DNA of 6,788 nucleotides, taken from Methylobacteriaceae bacterium. GTDB taxonomy: Bacteria; Pseudomonadota; Alphaproteobacteria; Rhizobiales; Beijerinckiaceae. The translations under genes were made by a program, and so were the position numbers. The stretch is from positions 1-6,788 of the forward strand of contig JAFAPJ010000544.1 in assembly GCA_019247255.1 (NCBI GenBank). Direction: 5' to 3'. This document shows, piece by piece, positions 1-6,441 of the stretch; position 1 is the first letter of the stretch, and each line of letters begins with the position of its first letter. The notes under the pieces were generated by a model. The model saw only the letters and a list, made by a program, of their open reading frames with translations, ran no database searches and was not told where the DNA came from.

Positions 1-659
1 ACGCCCGCGAGGCAATCGGCCATGAGCTCGATCCGGACGGAGAGCTGGTTCGATTCCGTCTCGCCGACCTCCTGCTGCCGCTTCTGCACGCGCTGAAGGA
101 TGCCGAGCAGGTTCTGGACATGGTGCCCGACCTCGTGGGCGATCACATAGGCGTAGGCGAAGTCGCCGCCCGCGTTGAAGCGGCGCTGCATCTCCTGGAA
201 GAACGACGTGTCGAGATAGACCTTGCGGTCGAGCGGGCAGTAGAACGGGCCCATGGCGGACTGGGCCGATCCGCAGCCCGAGCGCGTCCCCCGCGTGTAG
301 AGCACGAGCGGCGTTGGCTGATACTGCCGGTTCGCCTGAGCGGGCAGGACCTGTTGCCAGACGTCTTCCGTATTTCCGAGGATCGCCGCCGCGAAGCGGC
401 CGACCTGGTCGGGCGGTGTGCCCTGCCGACCTTGCGGGGCCTGCTGCTGATAGGACGAGCCGCCGCCGCGCGTGACCATCTCGGCCCCGCCGATGAGGAT
501 GCGCGGGTCGATGCCGAGCGCCCAGCCGACGAGGCCGAGCACGATGACGGTGCCGATGCCGAGCCCGCCGCCGCCGATCGGGATCCCGAAGCCGCCGCCT
601 CCGCCGCTCCCGCGCCGATCCTCGACGTAGGAGCTCTCCCGAAAGTCTTCCCAGCGCAT
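1..659 (-). CDS. ypfJ: YpfJ-family neutral zinc metallopeptidase (partial, C-terminus outside window)
   Basis: Membrane-anchored putative zinc metallopeptidase of the YpfJ / Zn_peptidase family (PF04228). About 219 residues are visible; the C-terminal part lies beyond the left window edge. The start (MRWEDFRESSYVEDRR) has the characteristic charged N-terminus of this family. A glycine-rich stretch (residues 17-34) leads into one hydrophobic segment (about 33-50), so the protein is probably anchored in the inner membrane with the catalytic domain outside the cytoplasm. The zinc-binding HEVGH motif is at residues 175-179, and a downstream ELMAD motif (Glu211) probably supplies the third metal ligand. 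Cys129 and Cys141 flank a short conserved-looking loop and could form a disulfide (inference). The physiological substrate of the family is not established. The gene follows the uracil-DNA glycosylase gene by 50 bp on the same strand; only a weak Shine-Dalgarno (GTGAG) precedes the ATG. Family assignment is firm; true peptidase activity is inferred. Confidence 0.93.
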   Translation of the reverse strand, partial: MRWEDFRESSYVEDRRGSGGGGGFGIPIGGGGLGIGTVIVLGLVGWALGIDPRILIGGAEMVTRGGGSSYQQQAPQGRQGTPPDQVGRFAAAILGNTEDVWQQVLPAQANRQYQPTPLVLYTRGTRSGCGSAQSAMGPFYCPLDRKVYLDTSFFQEMQRRFNAGGDFAYAYVIAHEVGHHVQNLLGILQRVQKRQQEVGETESNQLSVRIELMADCLAG

Positions 660-709
660 CGCTCACGTTCCGTGTCGAGGCGCGGCGGGCGCCGGCCTCG
701 GGCCGCGTA
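660..709 (-). other. Short UDG-to-peptidase spacer with small hairpin
   Basis: This 50-bp spacer separates the UDG stop codon from the zinc-peptidase start. It holds a 5-bp inverted repeat, GGCGC at 679-683 and GCGCC at 689-693 with a 5-base loop, and no T-tract. The short distance and same orientation suggest co-transcription. The hairpin is too short to call a terminator in DNA this GC-rich. Confidence 0.3.
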
Positions 710-1612
710 TCAAACCGGGGCTGAACGGTCGAGTTCCGGGGGCGCGTCGAGCGCGCGTCGGAGCGCCCGTAGGTCCCGCCAGGCGAGCCGCTTATGGAGA
801 GGCTGCCGCAGCAGGTAGGCCGGGTGCAGCATGGGCAGTGTCCGGATCGTGCCGCGCTCGCCCTCGACCGCGAGCCAGCGGCCGCGCGCCCGCATGATGC
901 CGTCCTTGATGCCGGTGAGCGTCTGGGTTGCCGGCGCGCCGAGCGTCACCAGGATCTCGGGACGGGAAAGCTCGATCTGCCGGCGGATGAACGGGAGGCA
1001 GATCGCGACCTCCTGAGGAGTCGGAGTCCTGTTCCCGGGCGGCCGCCAGGGTACGATGTTCGCGATGTAGACGTCGGCCCGCGACAGGCCGATCGCGGCG
1101 AGCATGCGGTCGAGGAGCTGGCCGGCGCGGCCGACGAAGGGCCTGCCCGCGCGGTCCTCCTCGGCCCCTGGCGCCTCGCCGACGAGCATGACCCGGGCGC
1201 CGGGGGTCCCGTCCGCGAAGGCGAGCTGCTTCGCGGTGGCCTTGAGGGCGCAGCCGTCGAAGGCCCTGACGATCGCCTCGAGCTCCGCGAGGCTCGTCGC
1301 CGTCGCGGCCCGGGCGCGGGCATCGGCCGCCACCTCGTCGGGCGGCAGCGTCGCGGCGCGGGGCAGGGCGCGGGGCGCTTCGGCCGGTAAACGGGTCTCC
1401 GCATACGGCTTCTGGTCGCGAGCAGCGCTTGGCTGCGGCCCGGGCGAAGCGGCGCGAGTTGCCGGCGCCGTATCCGGCTCGGCTTCGGCGAAGCGGTCGT
1501 GCGGCGCCTCGTCCAGCGCGAGGTCCGCACCCATTGCGAGATGCCAGTCAATGAGCGCCACGAGAGCGTCGCGATCACGCGCCTCGTCGGCATCGGTCCG
1601 GTCGGCCGCCAT
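710..1612 (-). CDS. Uracil-DNA glycosylase, family 4-like (alphaproteobacterial type)
   Basis: DNA repair enzyme predicted to cut uracil from DNA, starting base-excision repair in the cytoplasm. The product is 300 residues. Residues 1-105 are a poorly conserved, Ala/Pro-rich N-terminal extension. The UDG fold covers about 110-290, with motif A GEAPG (145-149) followed by GRPFVGRAGQLLD (156-168), and motif B HPAYLL (263-268). Family 4 enzymes typically bind a 4Fe-4S cluster through four cysteines. This protein has only two cysteines in total, Cys121 and Cys205, and Trp189 (in NIVPWRPPGNR) sits where the third cluster cysteine is expected, so a canonical cluster is unlikely. I chose the ATG at 1612. 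An in-frame TTG at 1645 would add 11 residues, and neither start has a well-spaced strong Shine-Dalgarno. The gene is divergent from the serine hydrolase and upstream of the zinc peptidase on the same strand. Superfamily certain; substrate range uncertain. Confidence 0.92.
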   Translation of the reverse strand: MAADRTDADEARDRDALVALIDWHLAMGADLALDEAPHDRFAEAEPDTAPATRAASPGPQPSAARDQKPYAETRLPAEAPRALPRAATLPPDEVAADARARAATATSLAELEAIVRAFDGCALKATAKQLAFADGTPGARVMLVGEAPGAEEDRAGRPFVGRAGQLLDRMLAAIGLSRADVYIANIVPWRPPGNRTPTPQEVAICLPFIRRQIELSRPEILVTLGAPATQTLTGIKDGIMRARGRWLAVEGERGTIRTLPMLHPAYLLRQPLHKRLAWRDLRALRRALDAPPELDRSAPV

Positions 1613-1764
1613 GGGTTCTTCTAGCTCCGGCGGAAGTCGGGGCAAATTCGCGGACGCCGCGCTCGCGGTCGGAACGACGTTCGAGCAGGCGGCGCGACGG
1701 TCTGCGCTTCGTTGCGGTTCTCGGGCGCCCCGTGTACCGGCGCGTCACGCAATCGGGAGCCGTC
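1613..1764. promoter_or_regulatory. Divergent intergenic region between UDG and serine hydrolase genes
   Basis: These 152 bp lie between the starts of two divergent genes and must hold, or lie close to, both promoters. I see no convincing -35/-10 pair on either strand. The clearest element is a 5-1-5 perfect dyad, GAACGACGTTC, at 1672-1682, which could be a small operator but could also be chance. It does not match the alphaproteobacterial LexA pattern (GTTC-N7-GTTC) and is one base short of the GAAC-N4-GTTC type used in Gram-positives. The assignment as a regulatory region is by position only. Confidence 0.4.
1755..1759 (+). promoter_or_regulatory. Shine-Dalgarno fixing the serine hydrolase start
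   Basis: GGGAG ends five bases before the ATG at 1765. The alternative upstream GTG at 1732 lacks a comparable site, so the ATG is preferred, which removes 11 residues from the longest possible reading frame. Confidence 0.7.
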
Positions 1765-3276
1765 ATGACAGCGTCCGTCGAAGCCCATCCCGAGGAAGTG
1801 GGCCTTTCGTCCGAACGGCTCGCCCGCATCGAGCGCTGGATGGAGGCGCTGGTCGCGCAGGGCAAGCTCGCGGGCGTGCAGGTGCTGGTCATGCGCCGGG
1901 GCCGCACGGCCTTCTTCCAGTCGCGCGGGACGGCGGACCTCGCCCGGTCGCGGCCGATGGCGCCCGATACGATCGTGCGCATCTACTCGATGACGAAGCC
2001 GCTGACCTCGCTCGCCGCGCTCATGCTCTACGAGGAAGGCCGCTTCCAGCTCGACGACCCGATCAGCCGCTTCCTGCCCGCCTTCGCGAAGGCCCGTGTC
2101 TTCGCCCGGGGTGACGCCGAGCGCTGGGACAGCGTGCCGGCCGAGCGCGAGATCACCTTCCGGGATCTCATGACCCACACCTCGGGCCTGACCTACGGAT
2201 TCATGCAATCGACGCCCGTCGACGCGATCTACCGGGCGCACGGCATCGATTTCCAGACCTCGACCGAGAGCCTCGGCGCGCTCGTCGAGCGCCTGGCCGG
2301 GCTGCCGCTCCTCGCCCAGCCCGGCGCCGAGTGGAATTACAGCGTCGCCACGGACGTGCTCGGCCACCTGGTCGCCGTGATCTCGGGCGAACCCTTCGAC
2401 CGATATCTGCGCGAGCGCGTGATCCGGCCGCTCGGCATGGTCGACACCGATTTCCACGTGCCGGCCGCCAAGGTCGATCGCTTCGCGGCGAACTACGCCC
2501 GGGGCGAGGACGGGCGCCTTCGACTCATCGACGACCCGGCTGAGAGCCGCTACCTCGATCCGGCGAAGCTCCCCTCCGGCGGGGGCGGCCTCGTCGCGAC
2601 CGCGGCCGATTACCTGCGCTTCTGCCGCTTCATGCTGAACAAAGGCGAGCTCGACGGCGTCCGGCTCCTCGGCCGCAAGACGGTCGAGCTCATGACGTCG
2701 AACCACCTCGACGGCGACATGGCCGATATGGGCCAGCCCCGATTCAGCGAGTCCCGCTACACGGGCGTCGGGTTCGGCCTTGGCTTCTCGGTCATGCTCG
2801 ATCCGGCCAAGGCCGAGATCCTCGGCACCCCCGGCGAATATGCCTGGGGAGGAGCGGCGAGCACGGCGTTCTGGGTCGACCCGGCCGAGGACATGGCGGT
2901 CATCCTGCTGACCCAGCTCATGCCCTCCTCGACCTATCCGATCCGCCGCGAGCTGCGCGTCCTGACGTATCAGGCGATCGTGGACTGCGCGGCCCTCGGC
3001 GCCGGGACGGTACCTCCGCGGCTCAGCGCAGCAGGGTCGGCTTCACCCACCAGGCGGGCCGATCGGCCGCGATCGTCCGGGCGCCGCGCGCAGCCGCGTG
3101 GCAATCGGGGTAGAGGCCGAACACGGTCGCGCCCGAGCCGGACATGCGGGCAAGGCCCGCCCCGCTGCGGCGAAGCGAGTCCAGGGCCTCGTCGATGGCG
3201 GGCGCGAGCGCGCGAGCCGGCGGCTCGAGATCGTTGCGTCCGGCCGCGACCGCGAGGCGCGGCTCGGCCGCGCTAA
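1765..3276 (+). CDS. Serine hydrolase, beta-lactamase fold (EstB-like, family VIII esterase type), with antisense C-terminal extension
   Basis: Predicted serine hydrolase of the class C beta-lactamase / penicillin-binding-protein fold (PF00144), probably an esterase like EstB. The catalytic SxxK is S75-M-T-K78 in IYSMTKPL. The Tyr base motif is Y192-S-V in EWNYSV. The WGGA motif at 361-364 takes the place of the KTG box, as in family VIII esterases. No signal peptide is visible, so it is probably cytoplasmic. Natural substrate unknown. The recognisable domain ends near YQAIVD (residue 407), then the frame continues 96 more residues, Arg/Pro/Gly-rich and unlike a folded domain, to a TAA at 3274-3276. 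Nearly all of this tail is antisense to ispE. The codon after YQAIVD is TGC (2986-2988), one substitution from TGA, so the native stop may have been lost, or the overlap may be real. Family assignment is firm; the true C-terminus is in doubt. Confidence 0.88.
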   Translation: MTASVEAHPEEVGLSSERLARIERWMEALVAQGKLAGVQVLVMRRGRTAFFQSRGTADLARSRPMAPDTIVRIYSMTKPLTSLAALMLYEEGRFQLDDPISRFLPAFAKARVFARGDAERWDSVPAEREITFRDLMTHTSGLTYGFMQSTPVDAIYRAHGIDFQTSTESLGALVERLAGLPLLAQPGAEWNYSVATDVLGHLVAVISGEPFDRYLRERVIRPLGMVDTDFHVPAAKVDRFAANYARGEDGRLRLIDDPAESRYLDPAKLPSGGGGLVATAADYLRFCRFMLNKGELDGVRLLGRKTVELMTSNHLDGDMADMGQPRFSESRYTGVGFGLGFSVMLDPAKAEILGTPGEYAWGGAASTAFWVDPAEDMAVILLTQLMPSSTYPIRRELRVLTYQAIVDCAALGAGTVPPRLSAAGSASPTRRADRPRSSGRRAQPRGNRGRGRTRSRPSRTCGQGPPRCGEASPGPRRWRARAREPAARDRCVRPRPRGAARPR

Positions 3277-3880
3277 TCCCAGGATGGGGCGCGCCGGCGA
3301 GCGCGTCGCCGGGGGCGAGCGCGAGCGCCCGGAACACGGACGCGGTCGGCACCTCGACGCGCGGATTGACGAGAACCGCGAAGAGCGGCGCGAGGCCCAG
3401 CGTCGGCCCGAGCCGGTCGCCGATCCCCCGCATCATCCGGGCCCGCGGCGCGAGGCAGACCGGCACGTCGGCGCCCGTGCGCCGGGCGGCCTCGTGCAGT
3501 ACGGGGTCGGCGACGTCGAGCCCGTTCAGCTCGGCGAGGAGACGCAGGGCCGCCGCGGCGTCCGACGAGCCGCCGCCGATCCCGGCCGCGGCCGGGAGGC
3601 GCTTCACGAGCCGGAAGGCGCCCGTGCGCAGACCCGGCCGCAGCTCGGCGAGATGCCGCGCGGCCCGCAGAACGAGATTGTCGCCGTCCGGGCCAGCCGC
3701 AACCGCGTTGGGTCCCTCGACCGATAGCGAGAGGCTCGGGTCCGGCTCGAGCGTCAGGAGGTCGGAGACGCCCGCGAAGGCGACCAGACTCTCGAGCTCG
3801 TGGTAGCCGTCAGGCCTCCGCCCGAGGACGTGCAGCGTCAGGTTGACCTTCGCGGGCGCCCGCGTGGCGAGAACCGTCAT
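3023..3880 (-). CDS. ispE: 4-diphosphocytidyl-2-C-methyl-D-erythritol kinase
   Basis: Cytoplasmic GHMP-superfamily kinase of the MEP (non-mevalonate) pathway. It phosphorylates the 2-hydroxyl of CDP-methylerythritol with ATP, towards IPP and DMAPP for quinones, carotenoids, hopanoids and undecaprenyl lipids. The product is 285 residues, normal for IspE. Visible landmarks are the N-terminal [20 protein letters not shown] with Lys11 (cf. E. coli Lys10), the glycine-rich ATP loop around residues 96-108 ([13 protein letters not shown]), the catalytic Asp138 in TGADVP (cf. E. coli Asp141), and the C-terminal SGSGAT motif at 247-252. No good Shine-Dalgarno precedes the ATG at 3880, but the start fits the family N-terminus exactly. 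It lies 57 bp downstream of the TPR gene on the same strand, so translation may depend on a shared transcript. Its last 254 bp are overlapped antisense by the serine hydrolase reading frame. Confidence 0.97.
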   Translation of the reverse strand: MTVLATRAPAKVNLTLHVLGRRPDGYHELESLVAFAGVSDLLTLEPDPSLSLSVEGPNAVAAGPDGDNLVLRAARHLAELRPGLRTGAFRLVKRLPAAAGIGGGSSDAAAALRLLAELNGLDVADPVLHEAARRTGADVPVCLAPRARMMRGIGDRLGPTLGLAPLFAVLVNPRVEVPTASVFRALALAPGDALAGAPHPGISAAEPRLAVAAGRNDLEPPARALAPAIDEALDSLRRSGAGLARMSGSGATVFGLYPDCHAAARGARTIAADRPAWWVKPTLLR

Positions 3881-3901
3881 GTGGAAGGGCTTGCTGGCTT
3901 C

Positions 3902-3923
3902 GCCCGGGTGGATCGACCCGGGC
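3902..3923 (-). other. Inverted repeat in the TPR-ispE spacer
   Basis: Perfect 8-bp stem: GCCCGGGT at 3902-3909 and ACCCGGGC at 3916-3923, with a 6-base loop. It fills much of the 57-bp spacer (3881-3937) between the TPR stop and the ispE start. A competing 7-bp pairing, TCGCCCG at 3900-3906 with CGGGCGA at 3929-3935, shares the left arm. No T-run follows on the minus strand, so a classical intrinsic terminator is unlikely. It could be a processing or partial attenuation element that sets ispE expression relative to the TPR gene (inference). Confidence 0.45.
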
Positions 3924-3937
3924 CCGGTCGGGCGAGG

Positions 3938-5749
3938 TCAGCCGCCCGTCTTCTGCGGCTCGCCGACCTTCTGCTCGGCCTCGGCCGGCTTGGCGGGCTC
4001 GGGCAGCCCGTTCGCGAGCTTCTCGTCGATCTTCTTGAGGTCGTCAGGCTCGGGATTGGAATCCTTCGCGTGCTGCCACTGGAAGCGCGCCTCGAGCCGC
4101 CGGCCGACCTGCCAATAGGCGTCGCCCAGATGGTCGTTGATGACGGGATCGCCCGCCTTGAGCTCGGCCGCCTTCTCGAGCTCGCGCACCGCGTCCTCGT
4201 AACGGCCGTACCGGTAATAACCCCAGCCGAGGCTGTCGACGATCATCCCGTCGCGCGGATTGAGCTCGACCGCCCGCTTCAGCATCTTGAAGGCTTCGTC
4301 CAGGTTGGTGCCCGCATCCACCCAGGAATAGCCGAGATAGTTCAGGACCTGGCTCTTGCCGATCGACTGCGAATCCGGGACGAGCTCGAGCGCCTTCTTC
4401 AGATCGGCTTCGGCCTTGGGCCAGTCCTTGGCGCGCTCGTAGGCCGTGCCGCGGTAATAGTGCAGCGGCCAGAGACCGACATCGCCGGGCGGCGTGCGCT
4501 CGATCGCGCGGCCGTACATAACGGCGGCTTCCGCGTATTGCTTGCGCGAGCGGTAGACGTTGCCGAGGGCGACGAGCACGTCGGGCTCGTTCGGCTGCCG
4601 CTTGAGCAGGTTCTCGAGGAGCGTCACGGCCTCGTCGCCCTTGCCGGTCTGCTCGAGGCTGAGCCCGACCTGGATCTCGGCCGTCGTCTTCAGGGGCGAG
4701 GACGCCGGGACCCGTTTCAGGACGTCGATCGCCTGATCGGTCCGCTTCAGCCGCTCGAAGACATCCGCGAGGGTGACGAGCGCGAGCGCGTGCTCCGGCT
4801 GGAGCTGGAGGGCGAGGCGCAGGTAAACGATGGAGGCGAGCTCGTCGCCCTGCTGGTTGCCGGCGGAGCCGAGCCCGTAGAGCACCTCCGCGGCGCCGTC
4901 CGTGGCGTTGGCGACGAGCGGCGGCAGCGCTCGGCCGGCCGCAAGCTCGCCCAGCGCGAACCGGACCATCGGGTGGCGGGGCGCCAGCGTCTCGAAGGCC
5001 TTGTAGACCCGCACCGCCTCCTCGGTCCGTCCGCGACGCGACAGCAGCCGCCCGTAGGCGTCGACGATGCGCAGCGTCGCCCTCTCGGCGTCGTAGGCGG
5101 CCTTGAGCCTGCGCTCGGCCTCCTGGTCGTTGCCGACCACGTCCGCGATCAGCCCCGCGTGGAAATCGCGGAAGACCCCGAACGCGCGCTCGCCCCGCAT
5201 GCTGTCCGCGATCTCGAGCGCGCGCTTGCCGTCCTTCGACCCGGCGAAGGACCAGGCGGTGAGGAGCGTCGAGGTGATGTCGGCGGCGCGGCCCCGCCCG
5301 CCATGGGCGAGCGCGCCCCGGGCGTTCGCCCATTGCTTGCCCTTGAGCGAACGGATCGCGAGCGCGAGCTGGGCGAGGCCGTTCTGCTGGTCGCGCTGGA
5401 CGACCTTCTCGGCTGCCCGGGACGCGGCCTGAAGGTCGCCGTCGGCGAGCAGCGCCACGAAGGCGCGCTCGAGAAGCTCCGGATTGCGCGGATCTTCCTT
5501 CAGGGCCTCGCGGTAATAGATCGCCGCGGCCGCCGTATCGCGCGCCGTCCCCGCGATATAGGCCGCGAGGTAGTTGCCCTCGAGGCTGTCGGCCGGCGCG
5601 AAACCGGCGTCGTTCGCGGGCGCGGACGCCGGAGCCTGGGCGCGTTTCGCGAGGGCCGGCGCCGTGCCGAGGGCGCCGAGCGCCGCCAGGCACAGAAGGG
5701 CTCGCGCGCTGAGCTGCCTCAGGGCGCGAAGTCCAGGGATAGCCACCAT
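3938..5749 (-). CDS. Exported tetratricopeptide-repeat (TPR) protein
   Basis: Predicted exported TPR scaffold protein of 603 residues; specific partner unknown. Residues 1-34 form a Sec signal peptide: basic start, hydrophobic core ALLCLAALGALG, and likely cleavage after PALA at 34. Cys20 does not sit in a proper lipobox, so this is not an evident lipoprotein. From about 56 to 567 the protein is almost entirely helical repeats; clearer TPR units lie near 56-89, 228-258, 284-318, 355-386, 388-420, 428-458, 468-499, 502-533 and 536-567. The last three are the best conserved (IVDSLGWGYYRYGRYEDAV and DHLGDAYWQVGR). A Pro/Glu/Lys-rich tail (580-603) ends the protein. I chose the ATG at 5749 because GGAG lies five bases upstream and it begins the signal peptide; a longer frame from 5839 would bury the signal. 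It is followed by ispE. The role is probably periplasmic protein assembly (inference). Confidence 0.88.
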   Translation of the reverse strand: MVAIPGLRALRQLSARALLCLAALGALGTAPALAKRAQAPASAPANDAGFAPADSLEGNYLAAYIAGTARDTAAAAIYYREALKEDPRNPELLERAFVALLADGDLQAASRAAEKVVQRDQQNGLAQLALAIRSLKGKQWANARGALAHGGRGRAADITSTLLTAWSFAGSKDGKRALEIADSMRGERAFGVFRDFHAGLIADVVGNDQEAERRLKAAYDAERATLRIVDAYGRLLSRRGRTEEAVRVYKAFETLAPRHPMVRFALGELAAGRALPPLVANATDGAAEVLYGLGSAGNQQGDELASIVYLRLALQLQPEHALALVTLADVFERLKRTDQAIDVLKRVPASSPLKTTAEIQVGLSLEQTGKGDEAVTLLENLLKRQPNEPDVLVALGNVYRSRKQYAEAAVMYGRAIERTPPGDVGLWPLHYYRGTAYERAKDWPKAEADLKKALELVPDSQSIGKSQVLNYLGYSWVDAGTNLDEAFKMLKRAVELNPRDGMIVDSLGWGYYRYGRYEDAVRELEKAAELKAGDPVINDHLGDAYWQVGRRLEARFQWQHAKDSNPEPDDLKKIDEKLANGLPEPAKPAEAEQKVGEPQKTGG

Positions 5750-5754
5750 CTCGG

Positions 5755-5758
5755 CTCC
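5755..5758 (-). promoter_or_regulatory. Shine-Dalgarno fixing the TPR gene start
   Basis: GGAG on the minus strand ends five bases before the ATG at 5749. This spacing, together with the signal peptide beginning at that Met, selects this start over the upstream in-frame candidates at 5839 and 5815. Confidence 0.7.
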
Positions 5759-5787
5759 AGTCGTCTCGACCTGCCCGGCTGAGGGTC

Positions 5788-5819
5788 GTTCATGTCGGAT
5801 TTGCGGCCGCAACATGAAC
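5788..5819. promoter_or_regulatory. Nested inverted repeats upstream of the TPR gene (candidate operator)
   Basis: An 8-bp inverted repeat, GTTCATGT at 5788-5795 and ACATGAAC at 5812-5819, has a 16-base spacer. That spacer carries most of a second, perfect 12-base palindrome, TTGCGGCCGCAA, at 5801-5812. The two dyads have different centres, about 3 bp apart. They lie 39-70 bp before the TPR start codon, where a promoter or operator would be expected. I see no confident -35/-10 pair. A binding site for a dimeric regulator is an inference from symmetry and position. Confidence 0.4.
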
Positions 5820-5857
5820 CCTTCACCCGGCACCGGCAAGGCGCAAGACGCCGCGCG

Positions 5858-5873
5858 GGAGGCGCTCTCCTCC
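5858..5873 (-). terminator. Weak hairpin downstream of the LysM gene
   Basis: GGAGG at 5858-5862 pairs with CCTCC at 5869-5873 across a 6-base loop, 22 bp after the LysM gene stop on the minus strand. The stem can lengthen with a bulge, but no T-tract follows. It may end or attenuate transcription before the TPR gene, although confidence is low in such GC-rich DNA. Confidence 0.25.
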
Positions 5874-5894
5874 GCTCGAAACCGCCTGCGAGCC

Positions 5895-6347
5895 TCAGGC
5901 CTGGAGCGGCGGAATCCGCAGCACCCAGCCCGGCTGGATGAGGTCCGGATCCTTCACGGGCGGCGTGTTCGCCTTGACGATCTCCGTGTACTTCGCCCCG
6001 TGGCCCTTGCCGTAATGCTCCTCGGCGATCTTCCAGAGCGTGTCGCCTTTCTTGACCGTGTACATCGTGGCCTGCGGGCCGGGCTGCTGGATCTGCAGCC
6101 CGCTCGTATCGACCTCGGCGACGCCGACCGTGTTGCCGATCGAGAGGATGATCTTCTCGGCGTCCTCCTGGCTCATCGCCTGACCGGACAGCTTCACCTT
6201 GTCGCCCTGCACGTCGAGATTGAGCTTGGAGGCATCGAAGCCGTTCTTGGCGACCTCCTGCTTCAGGTCGTCGGCGCTCGCGGCCTTGGCCTCGCCCCCG
6301 CCGAAGAGCTTCTGGCCCGCCTCCTTGATGAAGCTGAACAAACCCAT
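5895..6347 (-). CDS. BON-LysM protein, Kbp/YgaU-like
   Basis: Small protein of 150 residues that matches E. coli YgaU/Kbp (149 residues) in length, order and N-terminus (MGLFSFIKEAGQKLF). A BON domain spans about 25-88, including KVKLSGQAMSQEDAEKI and the following VGVAEVD strand. A LysM domain covers 96-147, beginning YTVKKGDTLWKIAEEHYG and ending IQPGWVLRIPPLQA. In E. coli the homologue is a cytoplasmic potassium-binding protein, while LysM domains in general bind N-acetylglucosamine polymers. Like Kbp, this protein has no signal peptide, so peptidoglycan binding is not assured and a potassium or stress role is possible (inference). The start at 6347 has an excellent GGGAGG five bases upstream. 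It sits 97 bp after the ETF-QO gene and 145 bp before the TPR gene, all on the same strand. Confidence 0.93.
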   Translation of the reverse strand: MGLFSFIKEAGQKLFGGGEAKAASADDLKQEVAKNGFDASKLNLDVQGDKVKLSGQAMSQEDAEKIILSIGNTVGVAEVDTSGLQIQQPGPQATMYTVKKGDTLWKIAEEHYGKGHGAKYTEIVKANTPPVKDPDLIQPGWVLRIPPLQA

Positions 6348-6352
6348 CTGCG

Positions 6353-6358
6353 CCTCCC
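6353..6358 (-). promoter_or_regulatory. Strong Shine-Dalgarno of the LysM gene
   Basis: GGGAGG on the minus strand ends five bases before the ATG at 6347. It is the best ribosome binding site in the window and suggests high translation of the LysM protein. Confidence 0.75.
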
Positions 6359-6404
6359 TCGAAGTCCGGGCCTGACAAAGCCCGAGCCGACGTCCGGTTC
6401 CGAC

Positions 6405-6437
6405 CCGTCGCGGACCGCTCGGCAGCTTCCGCGACGG
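6405..6437 (-). terminator. Ten-bp inverted repeat just after ETF-QO (candidate terminator)
   Basis: CCGTCGCGGA at 6405-6414 pairs perfectly with TCCGCGACGG at 6428-6437 around a 13-base loop, starting five bases after the ETF-QO stop codon on the minus strand. It is the longest perfect stem I noticed between genes here. No T-tract follows, so it is either a non-canonical terminator or a 3'-end-stabilising hairpin. Its position argues that the LysM gene may have its own promoter. Confidence 0.5.
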
Positions 6438-6441
6438 TGGA

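Noticed and set aside
120..818. Plus-strand frame of 232 codons across the zinc peptidase gene
   Set aside because: It is antisense to a gene with HEVGH and ELMAD motifs and has low-complexity Arg/Ala-rich composition.
1613..1645. TTG start at 1645 for the uracil-DNA glycosylase
   Set aside because: It would add 11 Pro/Glu-rich residues with no Shine-Dalgarno; the ATG at 1612 is simpler, though its own ribosome binding site is weak.
1613..1764. LexA (SOS) box controlling the uracil-DNA glycosylase
   Set aside because: No GTTC-N7-GTTC or GAAC-N7-GAAC is present, and the nearest dyad has a 3-base spacer, so it fits neither the alphaproteobacterial nor the Gram-positive consensus.
1621..2706. 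Open frame of 361 codons on the minus strand opposite the serine hydrolase
   Set aside because: The plus strand encodes SxxK, YSV and WGGA motifs in order; the opposite frame shows no family features and is explained by GC bias.
4044..5693. Second minus-strand frame of 549 codons within the TPR gene
   Set aside because: It is an out-of-phase reading of the TPR repeats, Arg/Gly/Ala-rich, with no start signal or domain.
3800..5782. Long open frame of 660 codons on the plus strand opposite the TPR gene
   Set aside because: Its composition is that of an antisense shadow in high-GC DNA, with no recognisable domain, while the minus strand has a signal peptide, clear TPR repeats and a good Shine-Dalgarno.
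6361..6440. Sigma-70 promoter for the LysM gene based on TTGTCA near 6374
   Set aside because: A 17-bp spacing would place the -10 element in the Shine-Dalgarno region, leaving no room for a normal leader.
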